The notes: generated by a model from the letters alone, not told the origin. A DNA stretch of 64,000 nucleotides from Bifidobacteriaceae bacterium UBA2724 (GCA_002353815.1 DEKK01000008.1:76038-140037); one strand, 5' to 3'; positions 16,906 to 26,820 are shown, counted from the stretch's first letter. Translations and numbers: made by a program.

Positions 16906-16975
16906 GCTCCGCAAAGCCACGATGCGGCGGGCCACGGTCTTTCGCACGGAATAACAACCCCAAAGGAGAGGAAAC

Positions 16976-17530
16976 ATGGCAACAGTTGTTGATCAGGCCA
17001 AGGATCAGATGAAGAAGACCGTAGAGGCGACCGAGGAGAACTTCATCGGCATCCGCACCGGACGTGCGAACCCCGCGCTGCTCAATGGCATCATGGTCGA
17101 TTACTACGGCGCGATGACCCCGCTCAAGGCACTGGCCTCCATCGCAGTGCCCGAGCCGCGCACCCTGGCCGTCACCCCGTTCGACCAGTCCCAGGCGCCC
17201 GCCGTCGAGAAGGCCATCCGCGACTCCGATCTCGGCGTCAACCCGAACCGCGACGGCGCCGTCATCCGTGTGACGCTTCCTGACCTCACCGAGGAACGCC
17301 GCAAGGAATATGTGAAGCTCGCACGCAACAAGGCCGAGGAAGGCAAGGTCGCCGTGCGTAACATTCGCCGCAAGACCAAGGAAGCCATCGACGCCGCGGT
17401 CAAGGACGGCGACATGGGCGAGGACGAAGGCAACCGCCTTCACAAGGATCTTGACACCCTGACCAAGAAGACCAGCGATGAGATCGATTCCCTCCTCGAG
17501 AAGAAGGAGAAGGAAATCCTCGAAGTCTGA
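16976..17530 (+). CDS. frr: Ribosome recycling factor
   Basis: The 184-residue factor splits post-termination ribosomes with EF-G. The hallmark segments are FIGIRTGRANPALLNGIMVDYYG near the N-terminus (residues ~22-44) and the basic helix EERRKEYVKLA near 105-115. Length and sequence are typical. A strong AAAGGAGAGG precedes the ATG. It is about 70 nt after pyrH, probably in the same transcript. Confidence 0.96.
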   Translation: MATVVDQAKDQMKKTVEATEENFIGIRTGRANPALLNGIMVDYYGAMTPLKALASIAVPEPRTLAVTPFDQSQAPAVEKAIRDSDLGVNPNRDGAVIRVTLPDLTEERRKEYVKLARNKAEEGKVAVRNIRRKTKEAIDAAVKDGDMGEDEGNRLHKDLDTLTKKTSDEIDSLLEKKEKEILEV

Positions 17531-17672
17531 GTTTTTGCTCACCATCCGGCATCGGTCCCCGCCCTGCGCCGCACATCACCATGTGCGGCGCAATCGCTAG
17601 AGAATCACCCGGGGAATCGGGGCGACCGTGCGGATGCGATGCGATGACGCACCAAACGTGGAAGGGAAAGTC

Positions 17673-18647
17673 ATGAGCCAAACCCAGCATGACCGTTCGC
17701 AGGCAGAACGGGAACGTCTGGAGAGAATCAACTCTCGCACGGGGCGCAACATGCCCCAGGCCGTCGCCACCGGCACCATCCTTGTGATTCTCGTGGTCGC
17801 AAGCATCGTGTTCGTGCGATCCGTCTTCGTCATGCTGTGCATCGTGTTCATGGTGCTCGCCCTGTGGGAGCTGCGCGTCGACTTCGCGACGGCAGGCATT
17901 CGCATCCCCGTCGTCGCATTGTGGTGCGGCGCCGTTTTCACGCTGGCGCTCACGTATTTCTATCCCCGCCATGTCGCAGGGCAGGCGATTGGCGTCATGA
18001 CGTCGATACTGCTCGCCGTCATCTTCGCCTCGATGCAACGCCGGACCCATGTGCGAGTCAGCGACGCCGTGGCGAAGAAACTGGCGACGGCGCGGCTCGA
18101 CGCTCCCGCCGACGTCCTCGGCGGAACCGTGGTCCACGACGCCATGACCCATATCGGCGCTTCCGTGTTCGCCGTGATGTATGTGATCTTCCTGGCGAGC
18201 TTCATCGTGCTGCCCCTGACCATGGGGCACCCCGTGGCACACGCCTTCATGATCGTGTTTCTTCCGGCGCTGGGCGACATCGGCGGTCTTTTCTTCGGCG
18301 CCGCGTTCGGCAAACACAAGCTGTCGCCCCGTATTTCCCCCAAGAAAAGCTGGGAAGGCCTGTTCGGATCGGTCCTTTTCTCATTGATCGGCGCCATGTG
18401 CATCGGTCTCGGCACGTACTCGCTGGAGGAATTCTCGCGCAACTGGTGGGTTCTTGCGATCCTCGGCGCCATGGTGGGCGTGACGGGGTTGTTCGGAGAC
18501 CTCTGTGCATCCATGATCAAACGCGACCTTGGCATCAAAGACATGGGGCATCTTCTGCGCGGCCACGGCGGCGTGCTCGACCGCGTGGATTCCATCCTCA
18601 TCAGCGCCCCGTTCGTCACGTTCGTCATCGCCGTCGGCGCTTTGTGA
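17673..18647 (+). CDS. cdsA: Phosphatidate cytidylyltransferase
   Basis: This 324-residue multi-spanning enzyme makes CDP-diacylglycerol, the precursor for the CDP-alcohol transferases such as the pgsA product encoded at 30518. The family signature is complete near the C-terminus: SMIKRDLGIKDMGHLLRGHG continuing to GVLDRVD (about residues 278-304). The ATG at 17673 with GGAAGGGAAAG is preferred over the in-frame ATG at 17628, because it gives a normal hydrophilic N-terminus before the first membrane segment. Confidence 0.94.
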   Translation: MSQTQHDRSQAERERLERINSRTGRNMPQAVATGTILVILVVASIVFVRSVFVMLCIVFMVLALWELRVDFATAGIRIPVVALWCGAVFTLALTYFYPRHVAGQAIGVMTSILLAVIFASMQRRTHVRVSDAVAKKLATARLDAPADVLGGTVVHDAMTHIGASVFAVMYVIFLASFIVLPLTMGHPVAHAFMIVFLPALGDIGGLFFGAAFGKHKLSPRISPKKSWEGLFGSVLFSLIGAMCIGLGTYSLEEFSRNWWVLAILGAMVGVTGLFGDLCASMIKRDLGIKDMGHLLRGHGGVLDRVDSILISAPFVTFVIAVGAL

Positions 18648-18839
18648 CGCTGAGGCGGGGTCCATGCGACCGTGGATTCGGCTCCTGAAGCCTCTGAAGG
18701 CCTGCCGGGGAAGCCCTGGCAGGCCCTTTCGCATGTCTCCTGGCAATCCCGCGCCAACGAAAGATGGGTGTTGTCTGGACACGGCGCGCCACGTATCATG
18801 GTTACGGCAATCGCAAGACCTATAGCAAGGCGGATTATT

Positions 18840-20114
18840 ATGACTGAGTCCACGACGCATCCCTTCACGAACGGTTCTGTCCCTGCGGCGCGCGGAGCGA
18901 ACGCCGACGACGAGCCCGAGACGGGCATCACGCCCGGCGGCACCCAGGGGGCGTTCCGCGACGTCCTGAGCAAAGACCACGCACGGCGGGCCAAGGCGCC
19001 GACGCATTTCGCCGACATGGATCGCGAGGAGCGAATCGAGGCTGCCAAAGCCATCGGACTCCCCAAATTCCGCGTGGACCAGCTGGCACGTCACTACTAC
19101 GCGCATTTCGAAACCGACGTCGAGAGCTTCACCGACTTCCCTCAGGCATCGAGGGAAGCCGCCCGCCACGCTTTCTTCCCCCGGCTCATCGACGAGGAGC
19201 TCGTCCAGACGGCTGACAACGGGACAACGCGCAAGACGCTGTGGAAGCTGTTCGACGGATCGCGCATTGAATCGGTGCTCATGAAATACCCCTCACGCAT
19301 CACCCTGTGCATCTCCAGCCAGGTAGGCTGCGGCATGGGATGCCCGTTCTGCGCAACCGGCCATCTTGGCCTCACGCGAAACCTGTCGTGCGGCGAGATT
19401 CTCGAACAGGTGCGGTGCGCCGCGAACGCGTCCGCCGGCGGCGTGTTCGGCGAGCCTGACAGGCTCAGCAACGTCGTGTTCATGGGCATGGGCGAGCCCA
19501 TGGGCAATTACCGCTCCGTCGTCCGCGCGATTCGCCAGATCTGCGGCGAGCCGCCGACCGGTTTCGGCATTTCCGCGCGCAACATCACCGTGAGCACCGT
19601 CGGCGTGGTGCCCGGCATCCGCAAGCTCATCGACGAGAAGATCCCCGTGCGTCTCGCGGTGTCCCTCCACGCTCCGAACGACGAGCTCCGCAGCACCCTG
19701 GTGCCGATGAACAAGCGCTTCAACATCGAGCAGGTGCTCGATGCGGCGCATGACTACTATCTGTCGAGCCATCGCAGGGTGAGCATCGAATACGCGCTCA
19801 TGCGCGGAATCAACGACCAGCCCGAGCATGCACGCCAGCTCGCCCGCCGCCTCAACCATTACGGCGATGACTGGGTGCACGTGAACCCGATTCCGCTCAA
19901 CCCCATCGAGGGTTCCCCGTGGACGGCATCGAAACCCGAGGACGAGGCGGCGTTCCTCGATATCCTCCATCATGCCGGCATCACGGCGACCCTCCGCGAC
20001 ACGCGCGGATCCGACATCGACGGAGCCTGTGGGCAGCTGGCCGCGCGCCACGTCGCCGACCAGGTCATGGGCGACAGCGGCGCGAAGGGACGGTCAGGCG
20101 CACCCAGGGAGTGA
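18840..20114 (+). CDS. rlmN: 23S rRNA (adenine-2503-C2)-methyltransferase
   Basis: The 424-residue radical-SAM enzyme methylates A2503 of 23S rRNA and also A37 of some tRNAs. The iron-sulphur motif CGMGCPFC places Cys164, Cys168 and Cys171. The SAM-binding GEPMGNY segment follows near 219-225. The late catalytic cysteine is in GACGQLAARH (Cys397). The start at 18840 has AAGGCGG upstream; the frame opens earlier without a ribosome site. The N-terminal ~60 residues before the conserved domain are hydrophilic. Confidence 0.95.
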   Translation: MTESTTHPFTNGSVPAARGANADDEPETGITPGGTQGAFRDVLSKDHARRAKAPTHFADMDREERIEAAKAIGLPKFRVDQLARHYYAHFETDVESFTDFPQASREAARHAFFPRLIDEELVQTADNGTTRKTLWKLFDGSRIESVLMKYPSRITLCISSQVGCGMGCPFCATGHLGLTRNLSCGEILEQVRCAANASAGGVFGEPDRLSNVVFMGMGEPMGNYRSVVRAIRQICGEPPTGFGISARNITVSTVGVVPGIRKLIDEKIPVRLAVSLHAPNDELRSTLVPMNKRFNIEQVLDAAHDYYLSSHRRVSIEYALMRGINDQPEHARQLARRLNHYGDDWVHVNPIPLNPIEGSPWTASKPEDEAAFLDILHHAGITATLRDTRGSDIDGACGQLAARHVADQVMGDSGAKGRSGAPRE

Positions 20115-20236
20115 GACGTCGACACGGCCTAGCCGCTGCGGCAGCGACGGCCGCGGCCACTGTCCGGCGTGTGCGGCCCACGCAGCCTCCGTACACGCCG
20201 CAGGGCTAAAAATGGGCGCGTAACCTTACTATGCGT

Positions 20237-20265
20237 TTGGTTTGCGTAGACTCGACTGATAGATT
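20237..20265 (+). promoter_or_regulatory. Promoter of the hisF-hisI-trp operon
   Basis: TTGGTT (20237-20242), a 17-bp spacer and TAGATT (20260-20265) predict a start near 20272 and a short leader of about 27 nt. There is no room for a leader-peptide attenuator or T-box between this promoter and hisF. Confidence 0.6.
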
Positions 20266-20298
20266 GCCTATCGCTGACAAGATTGAAGAGGTACCAGT

Positions 20299-21102
20299 AT
20301 GTCGTTGGCCATCCGCGTGATTCCCTGTCTTGATGTCAATGCCGGCCGAGTGGTGAAGGGCGTGAATTTCAAGAACCTCCGCGATGCGGGCGACCCCGTG
20401 GAACTTGCCGCGGAGTATTACCGCCAGGGTGCCGACGAACTGACGTTCCTTGACGTCACCGCCTCCAGCGCCCACCGCCAGACTACGTACGACATGGTGC
20501 GCCGCACTGCCGATCAGCTGTTCATCCCGCTCACGGTCGGCGGGGGAGTGCGCTCCACCGATGACGTCGACACTCTGCTGCGCTGCGGCGCCGACAAGGT
20601 GGGCGTGAACACAGCCGCCATCAACAACCCCGATCTCATCTCCGAGGTCGCGCAGAGGTTCGGCTCGCAGGTCCTTGTGCTGTCCATCGACGCCCGCCGC
20701 GTCCAAGGCGACGTCCATACCGAGTCCGGTTTCGAAGTCACCACCATGGGCGGAACCCATTCCACGGGCATCGACGCCATCGCATGGGCCAAGAAGGCCG
20801 AGAAGCTCGGCGCCGGCGAGATCCTCCTCAATTCCATGGACGCCGACGGCACCAAGGACGGATTCGATCTCGAGATGATACGCGAGGTGCGTCGCGAGGT
20901 GTCCATCCCGATCATCGCGTCGGGCGGCGCCGGCAAGGTCGAGGATTTCCCGCCGGCCGTCGAAGCGGGTGCCGATGCGGTGCTGGCGGCCAGCGTGTTC
21001 CACTTCGGCACGCTCACCATCATGGATGTCAAACGCGAGCTCGCGGCGCATGGGTATCCGGTCCGCGGGCTCGAATCCGAGGGTGCCACGACTGAACGGT
21101 AG
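20299..21102 (+). CDS. hisF: Imidazole glycerol phosphate synthase subunit HisF
   Basis: The 267-residue (beta-alpha)8 cyclase makes imidazole glycerol phosphate and AICAR with ammonia from HisH. It begins IRVIPCLDVNAGRVVKG with the catalytic Asp of CLDV (about residue 12). The second phosphate half contains SGGAGKVEDF near 211-220, and ILLNSMDADGTKDG near 175-188 holds the second catalytic Asp. HisH is not in the window. It heads the gene run to hisI and the trp genes. Confidence 0.96.
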   Translation: MSLAIRVIPCLDVNAGRVVKGVNFKNLRDAGDPVELAAEYYRQGADELTFLDVTASSAHRQTTYDMVRRTADQLFIPLTVGGGVRSTDDVDTLLRCGADKVGVNTAAINNPDLISEVAQRFGSQVLVLSIDARRVQGDVHTESGFEVTTMGGTHSTGIDAIAWAKKAEKLGAGEILLNSMDADGTKDGFDLEMIREVRREVSIPIIASGGAGKVEDFPPAVEAGADAVLAASVFHFGTLTIMDVKRELAAHGYPVRGLESEGATTER

Positions 21103-21243
21103 ATTTCACGGCAATTAGGGCACCACACAGCGGACATTCGGACGCAACGCCGTCGCAAACGTGTAAGTTAGTGTCATGTACCGGGCGACATCGCCGTGAA
21201 GGGCGGGTGCCGCGCATATGCCTATCCATGGAGGAGACTTCAG

Positions 21244-21708
21244 GTGTCGAACGAAGACGTGCTTGACCCGCGTATCGCCAGCAGGCTCAAACGAGACTCC
21301 CAGGGGCTCGTGGCTGCGGTGGTCCAGCAGTACGACACGAAGCGCGTGCTCATGGTCGGTTACATGAACGACGAGGCGCTGCGTCGTACGCTGACGACGG
21401 GGCGGGTGACCTTCTGGAGCCGTTCGCGTCAGGAATACTGGCGCAAGGGCGACACCTCCGGACATGTGCAGTATGTCAAGGACGTCGCCATCGACTGCGA
21501 CGGCGACGCGCTGCTCGTTCAGGTCGACCAGGTGGGGTCGGCCTGCCATACCGGTGATTACTCGTGTTTCGACGCCGGCGGTGAACTGCCGGCCGTCCAG
21601 GGCTTTCGCACACCCGAGCAGAGGCTCGTCCCCGACGGGCCCCATGCTCCCGCGCACAGCGTGTCGCTCGACGACACCAAGCAGACAATCAAGGCAAAGG
21701 AGGGCTGA
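21244..21708 (+). CDS. hisI: Phosphoribosyl-AMP cyclohydrolase
   Basis: The 154-residue zinc enzyme opens the adenine ring of PR-AMP in histidine synthesis. The metal-binding segments are visible: DVAIDCDGDALL near residues 80-91 and GSACHTGDYSCF near 100-111, with the conserved cysteines. I place the start at the GTG at 21244 because GGAGGAG lies 7 nt before it; the frame opens at 21196. The product is only the cyclohydrolase; the pyrophosphohydrolase is a separate gene (hisE, at 29004). The stop overlaps the trpE start. Confidence 0.94.
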   Translation: MSNEDVLDPRIASRLKRDSQGLVAAVVQQYDTKRVLMVGYMNDEALRRTLTTGRVTFWSRSRQEYWRKGDTSGHVQYVKDVAIDCDGDALLVQVDQVGSACHTGDYSCFDAGGELPAVQGFRTPEQRLVPDGPHAPAHSVSLDDTKQTIKAKEG

Positions 21709-23309
21709 TGTCTGAACTCAACTGTTCCGTGAAGGATCTTGCGTGGGGCGGCATCTGGCCCTCGCGCGAAGAGTTCCATGCGATCGGCGACGCGGGATAC
21801 CGCATCGTGCCGGTCGTGATGCGCGTGCTTGCCGATACGCTCACGCCGGTGGGGTTCTATGAACGTCTCGCCGGAGGGCGTCCCGGCACGTTCATCCTGG
21901 AATCCGCCGAAGCGGGCACCTGGGACAGGTACTCGTTCATCGGCGTCAACTCCATGGCGCAATTGCGTTCGAACCACGGCAAGGCGGATTGGTCCGGCTC
22001 CGTGCCGGCGGGCATCCCGCACGAAGGCGATGTGATCGACGTCGTGCGCCGCACGCTCGATGTGCTCCGTTCGCCAAAGGTCGAAGGCCTTCCGAATCTG
22101 ACCAGCGGCCTCGTCGGCTCCATCGGCTGGGACTGCATCCGCCATTGGGAGCCCACGCTCCATGCGACCGCCCCCGACGAGACCGGACAGCCGGAGCTCG
22201 TGCTGACATTCGCCACCGACATGGCGGTCGTCGACCACTACACCGGCTCCGTGTGGCTCATCGCCAACGCCGTCAATTTCGACGACACGCCGGCGCGCAT
22301 CGACGACGCCTATGACGCCTCCATCGCCCGCCTCAAGAAGATGGCACGCGCCATGGTCACGCCGTCGGCGTACGAACGCCGCGCCTCGGTGCTCGACATG
22401 ATCGCCTCCGAACCGGAGCTTCGCTACCGCACGCCCAAGGACCATTACATGAGGGGCGTCGAAGCGGTCAAGAAGCACATCATCGACGGCGACGCCTTCC
22501 AGGTCGTGCTGTCACAGCGTCTCGACATCGATTCCCCGGGTGACCCCTTCGATGTCTACCGTGTGCTCCGCACTCTCAATCCCAGCCCCTACATGTTCTT
22601 CCTCGCGCTGACCGACGCCAACGGCAATGACTTCAACGTGGTCGGCTCAAGCCCCGAGACGCTCATCCGTGTTGAGGACGGCATGGCCATGACGTATCCG
22701 ATTGCGGGAAGCCGCCCGCGCGGAAAGAACGACCAGGAGGACCAGCGTCTTGTGCGCGAGCTTCTCGCGGACCCCAAGGAACGCTCCGAGCACATCATGC
22801 TCGTCGACCTGAGCCGCAACGACCTCAGCCGCGTGTGCGATCCGGAAACCGTCACCGTGACACGTCTCATGGAGATCAAGAAGTTCAGCCACATCATGCA
22901 CATCGCATCCGAGGTCACCGGACGCGTGCGCAGCGACCTCAACGCGTTCGACGTCTTCACCTCCGCGTTCCCCGCAGGAACCCTGTCGGGTGCCCCGAAG
23001 CCCAGCGCCATGTCGATCATCGACGAGCTCGAGCCGGCGGACCGCGGCATCTACGGCGGCACCGCAGGATACTTCGATTTCTCCGGCAACATGGACATGG
23101 CCATCACAATCCGCACCGCCTACGTGCGCGACCACAAGGCCTGCGTCCAGGCCGGCGCCGGGATCGTGCTCGATTCCGTGCCCGAGAACGAATGGACCGA
23201 GACCCGCAACAAGGCGGCCGCGTCGGTGCGGTCCATCCAGATCGCATCCCGCCTTCGCAACATCCAAGACGTCGATGATTTCGCATGGCCCCGCGGGGCT
23301 GAGAACTGA
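21708..23309 (+). CDS. trpE: Anthranilate synthase component I
   Basis: The 533-residue enzyme converts chorismate to anthranilate with ammonia or glutamine via TrpG. The chorismate-binding core shows DGDAFQVVLSQR near 262-273, YPIAGSRPRG near 329-338, HIMLVDLSRND near 364-374, and GAPKPSAMSIIDELE near 427-441. The ATG overlaps the hisI TGA by one base (TGATG), so the two genes are translationally coupled. TrpG and TrpD are not in the window. The N-terminal region carries the LLES-like FILESAEAGTWDRYSFIG, the usual tryptophan feedback site. Confidence 0.96.
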   Translation: MSELNCSVKDLAWGGIWPSREEFHAIGDAGYRIVPVVMRVLADTLTPVGFYERLAGGRPGTFILESAEAGTWDRYSFIGVNSMAQLRSNHGKADWSGSVPAGIPHEGDVIDVVRRTLDVLRSPKVEGLPNLTSGLVGSIGWDCIRHWEPTLHATAPDETGQPELVLTFATDMAVVDHYTGSVWLIANAVNFDDTPARIDDAYDASIARLKKMARAMVTPSAYERRASVLDMIASEPELRYRTPKDHYMRGVEAVKKHIIDGDAFQVVLSQRLDIDSPGDPFDVYRVLRTLNPSPYMFFLALTDANGNDFNVVGSSPETLIRVEDGMAMTYPIAGSRPRGKNDQEDQRLVRELLADPKERSEHIMLVDLSRNDLSRVCDPETVTVTRLMEIKKFSHIMHIASEVTGRVRSDLNAFDVFTSAFPAGTLSGAPKPSAMSIIDELEPADRGIYGGTAGYFDFSGNMDMAITIRTAYVRDHKACVQAGAGIVLDSVPENEWTETRNKAAASVRSIQIASRLRNIQDVDDFAWPRGAEN

Positions 23310-23451
23310 CGACCGCCCTGCCCGGGATATGGCAGGCATGCCGTGAAATCCAGTCCCGTCCTTCATGCCCCGGCCCGGTGCCAGGGCATCCCCGGCGGCC
23401 ATGCGGCCGCCTTCCCAGACACGTACGACATACCACAGCAAAGAAGGCACT

Positions 23452-25551
23452 ATGTCAACCGTTCTTGATTCCCTCGTGGCCGGTGCTCTTGCCGACCAGA
23501 AGGCGAGGGAGGAGAAGCTGCCGTTCGACGAGCTGAAGCGGCTCGTCGAGGCAGACATCTACGAGCCGCTTGACGTGCGCGGCTACCTGCGCCGTCCCGA
23601 CTCCGTCCCCGTCATCGCCGAAGTCAAGCGCGCCTCGCCGTCCAAGGGGTTCCTTGGCGAAATCCCCGACCCCGGTGCGCTGGCCGCTGAATACGAGAAG
23701 GGCGGCGCATCCGCCATCTCCGTCCTCACCGAAGGACGCGTGTTCCTCGGATCGTTCGACGACCTCGACAAAGTCCGCGCCGCGGTGTCGATCCCGGTGC
23801 TCAACAAGGATTTCATCACCACCGATTACCAGGTGTACGAAGCGCGTCTGCACCACGCGGACCTGCTGCTCCTCATCGTCGCGGCGCTGGACGACGCCAC
23901 GCTGAAGCATCTGCTCGACCTCACCCACGAGCTCGGTCTCGTGGCGCTCGTCGAAACGCACACCCGTGATGAGATCAACCGCGCGATCGCCGCCGGCGCC
24001 CGCATCATCGGCATCAATGCGCGCAATCTCAAAGACCTGTCCGTCGACACGGACAAATACCGCGAACTGGCCGAGAACCTACCTGACGATGCCATCTGTG
24101 TGGCGGAGTCCGGCGTGTTCGGCGCCATCGAAATGCAGGACTATGCCCGCGCGGGGGCAGACGCCGTCCTCGTCGGCGAAGGTGTCGCGACCGCCGACGA
24201 CCATGTGCTGGCGGTCCAACGTCTAGTGGAAGCAGGTAAGACAGTGAAGGAATCCAACGCAGAGCCGCTCTCGCAGCATGAGGGCCCGTATTTCGGCCAG
24301 TACGGCGGCCGCTATGTGCCCGAGGCGCTCGTCGGCGCCCTCGATGAACTCGAGCGCGTGTACAACGATGCCAAGAACGACCCCACGTTCATGCAGGAGC
24401 TGCGCCGTCTCAACAAGGAATACGTCGGACGCCCGTCGCCGCTCACCGCGGCGCCCCGCTTCTCCGAACGCGTCGGCGAGGCGGTGGGTGCGCCCGTGCG
24501 CGTGTTCCTCAAGCGCGAGGACCTGAATCACACCGGCGCCCACAAGATCAACAACGCCCTCGGCCAGGCGCTTCTCGTCAAGCGCATGGGCAAGCACCGC
24601 GTCATCGCGGAGACCGGCGCCGGCCAGCACGGCGTCGCCACCGCCACCGTGTGCGCGATGCTCGGCCTCAAGTGCCGCATCTACATGGGCCAGATCGACG
24701 CCCGCCGCCAGGCCCTCAACGTCGCCCGCATGCGCCTGCTCGGCGCCGAGGTCGTCGAGGTCACCAACGGCGACATGATCCTCAAGGACGCCATCAACGA
24801 GGCGCTCCGCGACTGGGTCACCAACGTTGAAGACACCCACTACCTGCTTGGCACCGTGGCGGGTCCGCATCCGTTCCCGCAGATCGTGCGCGACTTCCAG
24901 AAGGTGATCGGCGAAGAGCTGCGCGACCAGATCAAGGACTACGGCATCGAATACCCCGACGCCATCTGCGCCTGCGTGGGCGGCGGTTCCAACGCCATCG
25001 GCGTCATGAACGCCTTCCTCGACGATCCGCGCGTCAACCTCTACGGCTTCGAGGCGGGCGGCCGGGGCCCCGCGAGCGGCGAGCACGCCATCCGTCTGTC
25101 CGAAGGCACCGGCCAGCTCGGCATGTTCCAGGGTGCCAAGTCCTACCTGCTGGAGGATTCCGAAGGCCAGACCCTGAGCACGTACTCCATCTCCGCAGGT
25201 CTCGACTACGCGTCCGTCGGCCCCGAGCATGCATGGCTGCGCGACATCGGCCGCGTCAACTACGGCTATGCGACCGATGAAGAGGCCATGAGCGCATTCA
25301 AGGACCTGTGCGAGACCGAAGGCATCATCCCCGCCATCGAGTCCAGCCACGCCCTCGCCGGTTGCTACAAGGCCGCCGCGGACCTCGTCAAGCGCGGTTA
25401 CAAGAACCCCGTCATCGTCGTCAACGTCTCCGGACGAGGCGACAAGGACGTGGCCACCGCCGGCAAGTGGTTCGGATATCTCACCGACGAACAGAGCAAG
25501 GCGCTGGAAACCAACGGGGCACACGGCACCGAGACGGACAAGAAGGACTGA
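23452..25551 (+). CDS. trpCB: Bifunctional indole-3-glycerol phosphate synthase / tryptophan synthase beta (TrpC-TrpB fusion)
   Basis: One 699-residue frame joins two enzymes. Residues 1 to about 265 are TrpC, with IAEVKRASPSKG (near residues 56-67) and NKDFI (Lys119) as the catalytic lysines, and ESGVFG late in the domain. A short linker with EAGKTVKESNAE leads to TrpB from about residue 276 (GPYFGQYGGRYVPE). TrpB has its PLP lysine in HKINNALGQ (Lys365) and the glycine loop CVGGGSNAIG. The fusion lets TrpB use the indole made through TrpA after TrpC makes indole-glycerol phosphate. The ATG at 23452 has AAGAAGG upstream. Such fusions are known in bifidobacteria. No frameshift is seen. Confidence 0.95.
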   Translation: MSTVLDSLVAGALADQKAREEKLPFDELKRLVEADIYEPLDVRGYLRRPDSVPVIAEVKRASPSKGFLGEIPDPGALAAEYEKGGASAISVLTEGRVFLGSFDDLDKVRAAVSIPVLNKDFITTDYQVYEARLHHADLLLLIVAALDDATLKHLLDLTHELGLVALVETHTRDEINRAIAAGARIIGINARNLKDLSVDTDKYRELAENLPDDAICVAESGVFGAIEMQDYARAGADAVLVGEGVATADDHVLAVQRLVEAGKTVKESNAEPLSQHEGPYFGQYGGRYVPEALVGALDELERVYNDAKNDPTFMQELRRLNKEYVGRPSPLTAAPRFSERVGEAVGAPVRVFLKREDLNHTGAHKINNALGQALLVKRMGKHRVIAETGAGQHGVATATVCAMLGLKCRIYMGQIDARRQALNVARMRLLGAEVVEVTNGDMILKDAINEALRDWVTNVEDTHYLLGTVAGPHPFPQIVRDFQKVIGEELRDQIKDYGIEYPDAICACVGGGSNAIGVMNAFLDDPRVNLYGFEAGGRGPASGEHAIRLSEGTGQLGMFQGAKSYLLEDSEGQTLSTYSISAGLDYASVGPEHAWLRDIGRVNYGYATDEEAMSAFKDLCETEGIIPAIESSHALAGCYKAAADLVKRGYKNPVIVVNVSGRGDKDVATAGKWFGYLTDEQSKALETNGAHGTETDKKD

Positions 25552-25557
25552 TATACG

Positions 25558-26418
25558 ATGACCGAAAATGAAGCAACCATGACGAACGGCGCGAATCCTC
25601 CGCAACCCAAAGGCTTTGCCTCGCGTCCCAGCATCACCGAGGGCCGTATCGCCGAACTCAGGGCGAAGAACGAACCGGCGTTCGTCGGATATCTGCCGTA
25701 TGGCTTCCCGACGCCCGCCACGTCCCTCGATGCATTCCGCACGCTTGTCGACAACGGCGTGGACATCGTCGAGATCGGCCTTCCGTACTCCGACCCGGTC
25801 ATGGACGGCCCGGTGATCCAGAAGGCATCGGGCATCGCGCTGCGCGCCGGCGAGAAAATCGCAGGGGTGTTCGACGCGGTCGAAACCGTGGCGAAGGCAG
25901 GCGGCGTGCCTCTCATCATGGGTTACTGGAACCTCATCTTCCACTACGGTGTCCTGCGTTTCGCCCGTGATTTCGCCAATGCCGGAGGCGCCGGCCTGGT
26001 GACGGCCGACCTGATCCCCGACGAAGCGGGGGAGTGGATCGAGGCGTCGGACCGCTACGGCCTCGACAGGATCTTCCTCGTCTCCCCGGCAAGCACCGAC
26101 GAACGACTGAAGGTCGTCGCGCGCAACACCCGTGGTTTCGTCTACGCCTCTGCGCGCATGGGCGTCACCGGCGAACGCGCAAGCCTCGACCAGACGCCCG
26201 AGCGTCTCGTCGAACGCACCCGCGAGGCCGGAGCTCCCAACGTGTGTGTCGGCATCGGCGTGTCGACCCCGGAGCAGGGCGCTGAGATCGGCAAGTATGC
26301 GGACGGCGTGATCGTCGGCTCCGCGCTCGTGCACTCCGTGCTCGACGACCCGGGCTTCGCCAAGCTCGCAACCGTGACGGCGGGACTCGCCGACGGCATC
26401 CACAATGCCCGCAAATGA
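25558..26418 (+). CDS. trpA: Tryptophan synthase alpha subunit
   Basis: The 286-residue barrel cleaves indole-3-glycerol phosphate and passes indole to TrpB. The catalytic pair corresponding to E. coli Glu49 and Asp60 is visible as Glu72 and Asp83 in VEIGLPYSDPVMDGP. FLVSPASTDERL and VGIGVSTPEQG follow in the usual order. It begins 6 nt after trpCB, so it is in the same operon. A second ATG at 25579 would shorten the N-terminus by 7 residues. Confidence 0.96.
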   Translation: MTENEATMTNGANPPQPKGFASRPSITEGRIAELRAKNEPAFVGYLPYGFPTPATSLDAFRTLVDNGVDIVEIGLPYSDPVMDGPVIQKASGIALRAGEKIAGVFDAVETVAKAGGVPLIMGYWNLIFHYGVLRFARDFANAGGAGLVTADLIPDEAGEWIEASDRYGLDRIFLVSPASTDERLKVVARNTRGFVYASARMGVTGERASLDQTPERLVERTREAGAPNVCVGIGVSTPEQGAEIGKYADGVIVGSALVHSVLDDPGFAKLATVTAGLADGIHNARK

Positions 26419-26820
26419 GGCCATCGCTCGTATGATGCCGCGCAGACGCGGGTTCTGCATGTTCCAGGATGCCGCATGTCGCGAGGCATGAACGAGAGGA
26501 AGCGTCCAATGCGCTGAGAGCAGAGGACCGGGGGACGTCCCGGTCCTCTGTCCGTATCTGCCACGATCACGTGCCGGATGCCTGTCGTTCATATCCTCCG
26601 GGATGCTCCATGCTCTGCCGCATGCCCGGCGTCGGCTGGAGCGGACGCGGCGACACATTCAAGGCGCGGCAGACGACAGACGCAACGCTCTCCGCGTGCG
26701 CATGGCGTCCTTGAAGTCAGCGCGCATCGGTAAACTTGCCTCACGGTGGACCTCTCGCGTCCTGATTGTTCAACCGTATGCCCGGTCTCCTCGAGGCCGG
26801 AAGGAAGAAGGAAACGCTTC
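26419..26820. other. trpA-lgt intergenic region
   Basis: These 402 bases hold the trp operon terminator (26521-26550) and the presumed lgt promoter nearer 26700-26800. I see no gene or RNA element. Confidence 0.45.
26521..26550 (+). terminator. Terminator of the trp operon
   Basis: CAGAGGACCGGG (26521-26532) and CCCGGTCCTCTG (26539-26550) form a perfect 12-bp stem about 100 bp after trpA. The tail is TCCGTATC, not a T run. Confidence 0.6.

Noticed and set aside
20237..21707. T-box or trp leader peptide in the hisF-trpE region
   Set aside because: The promoter to hisF leader is only ~27 nt, and trpE overlaps hisI, leaving no room for an attenuator.
24223..26658. 811-codon minus-strand frame opposite trpCB-trpA
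   Set aside because: It is antisense to well-supported trp genes, and its translated sequence resembles no protein family; it is an artefact of high GC third positions.
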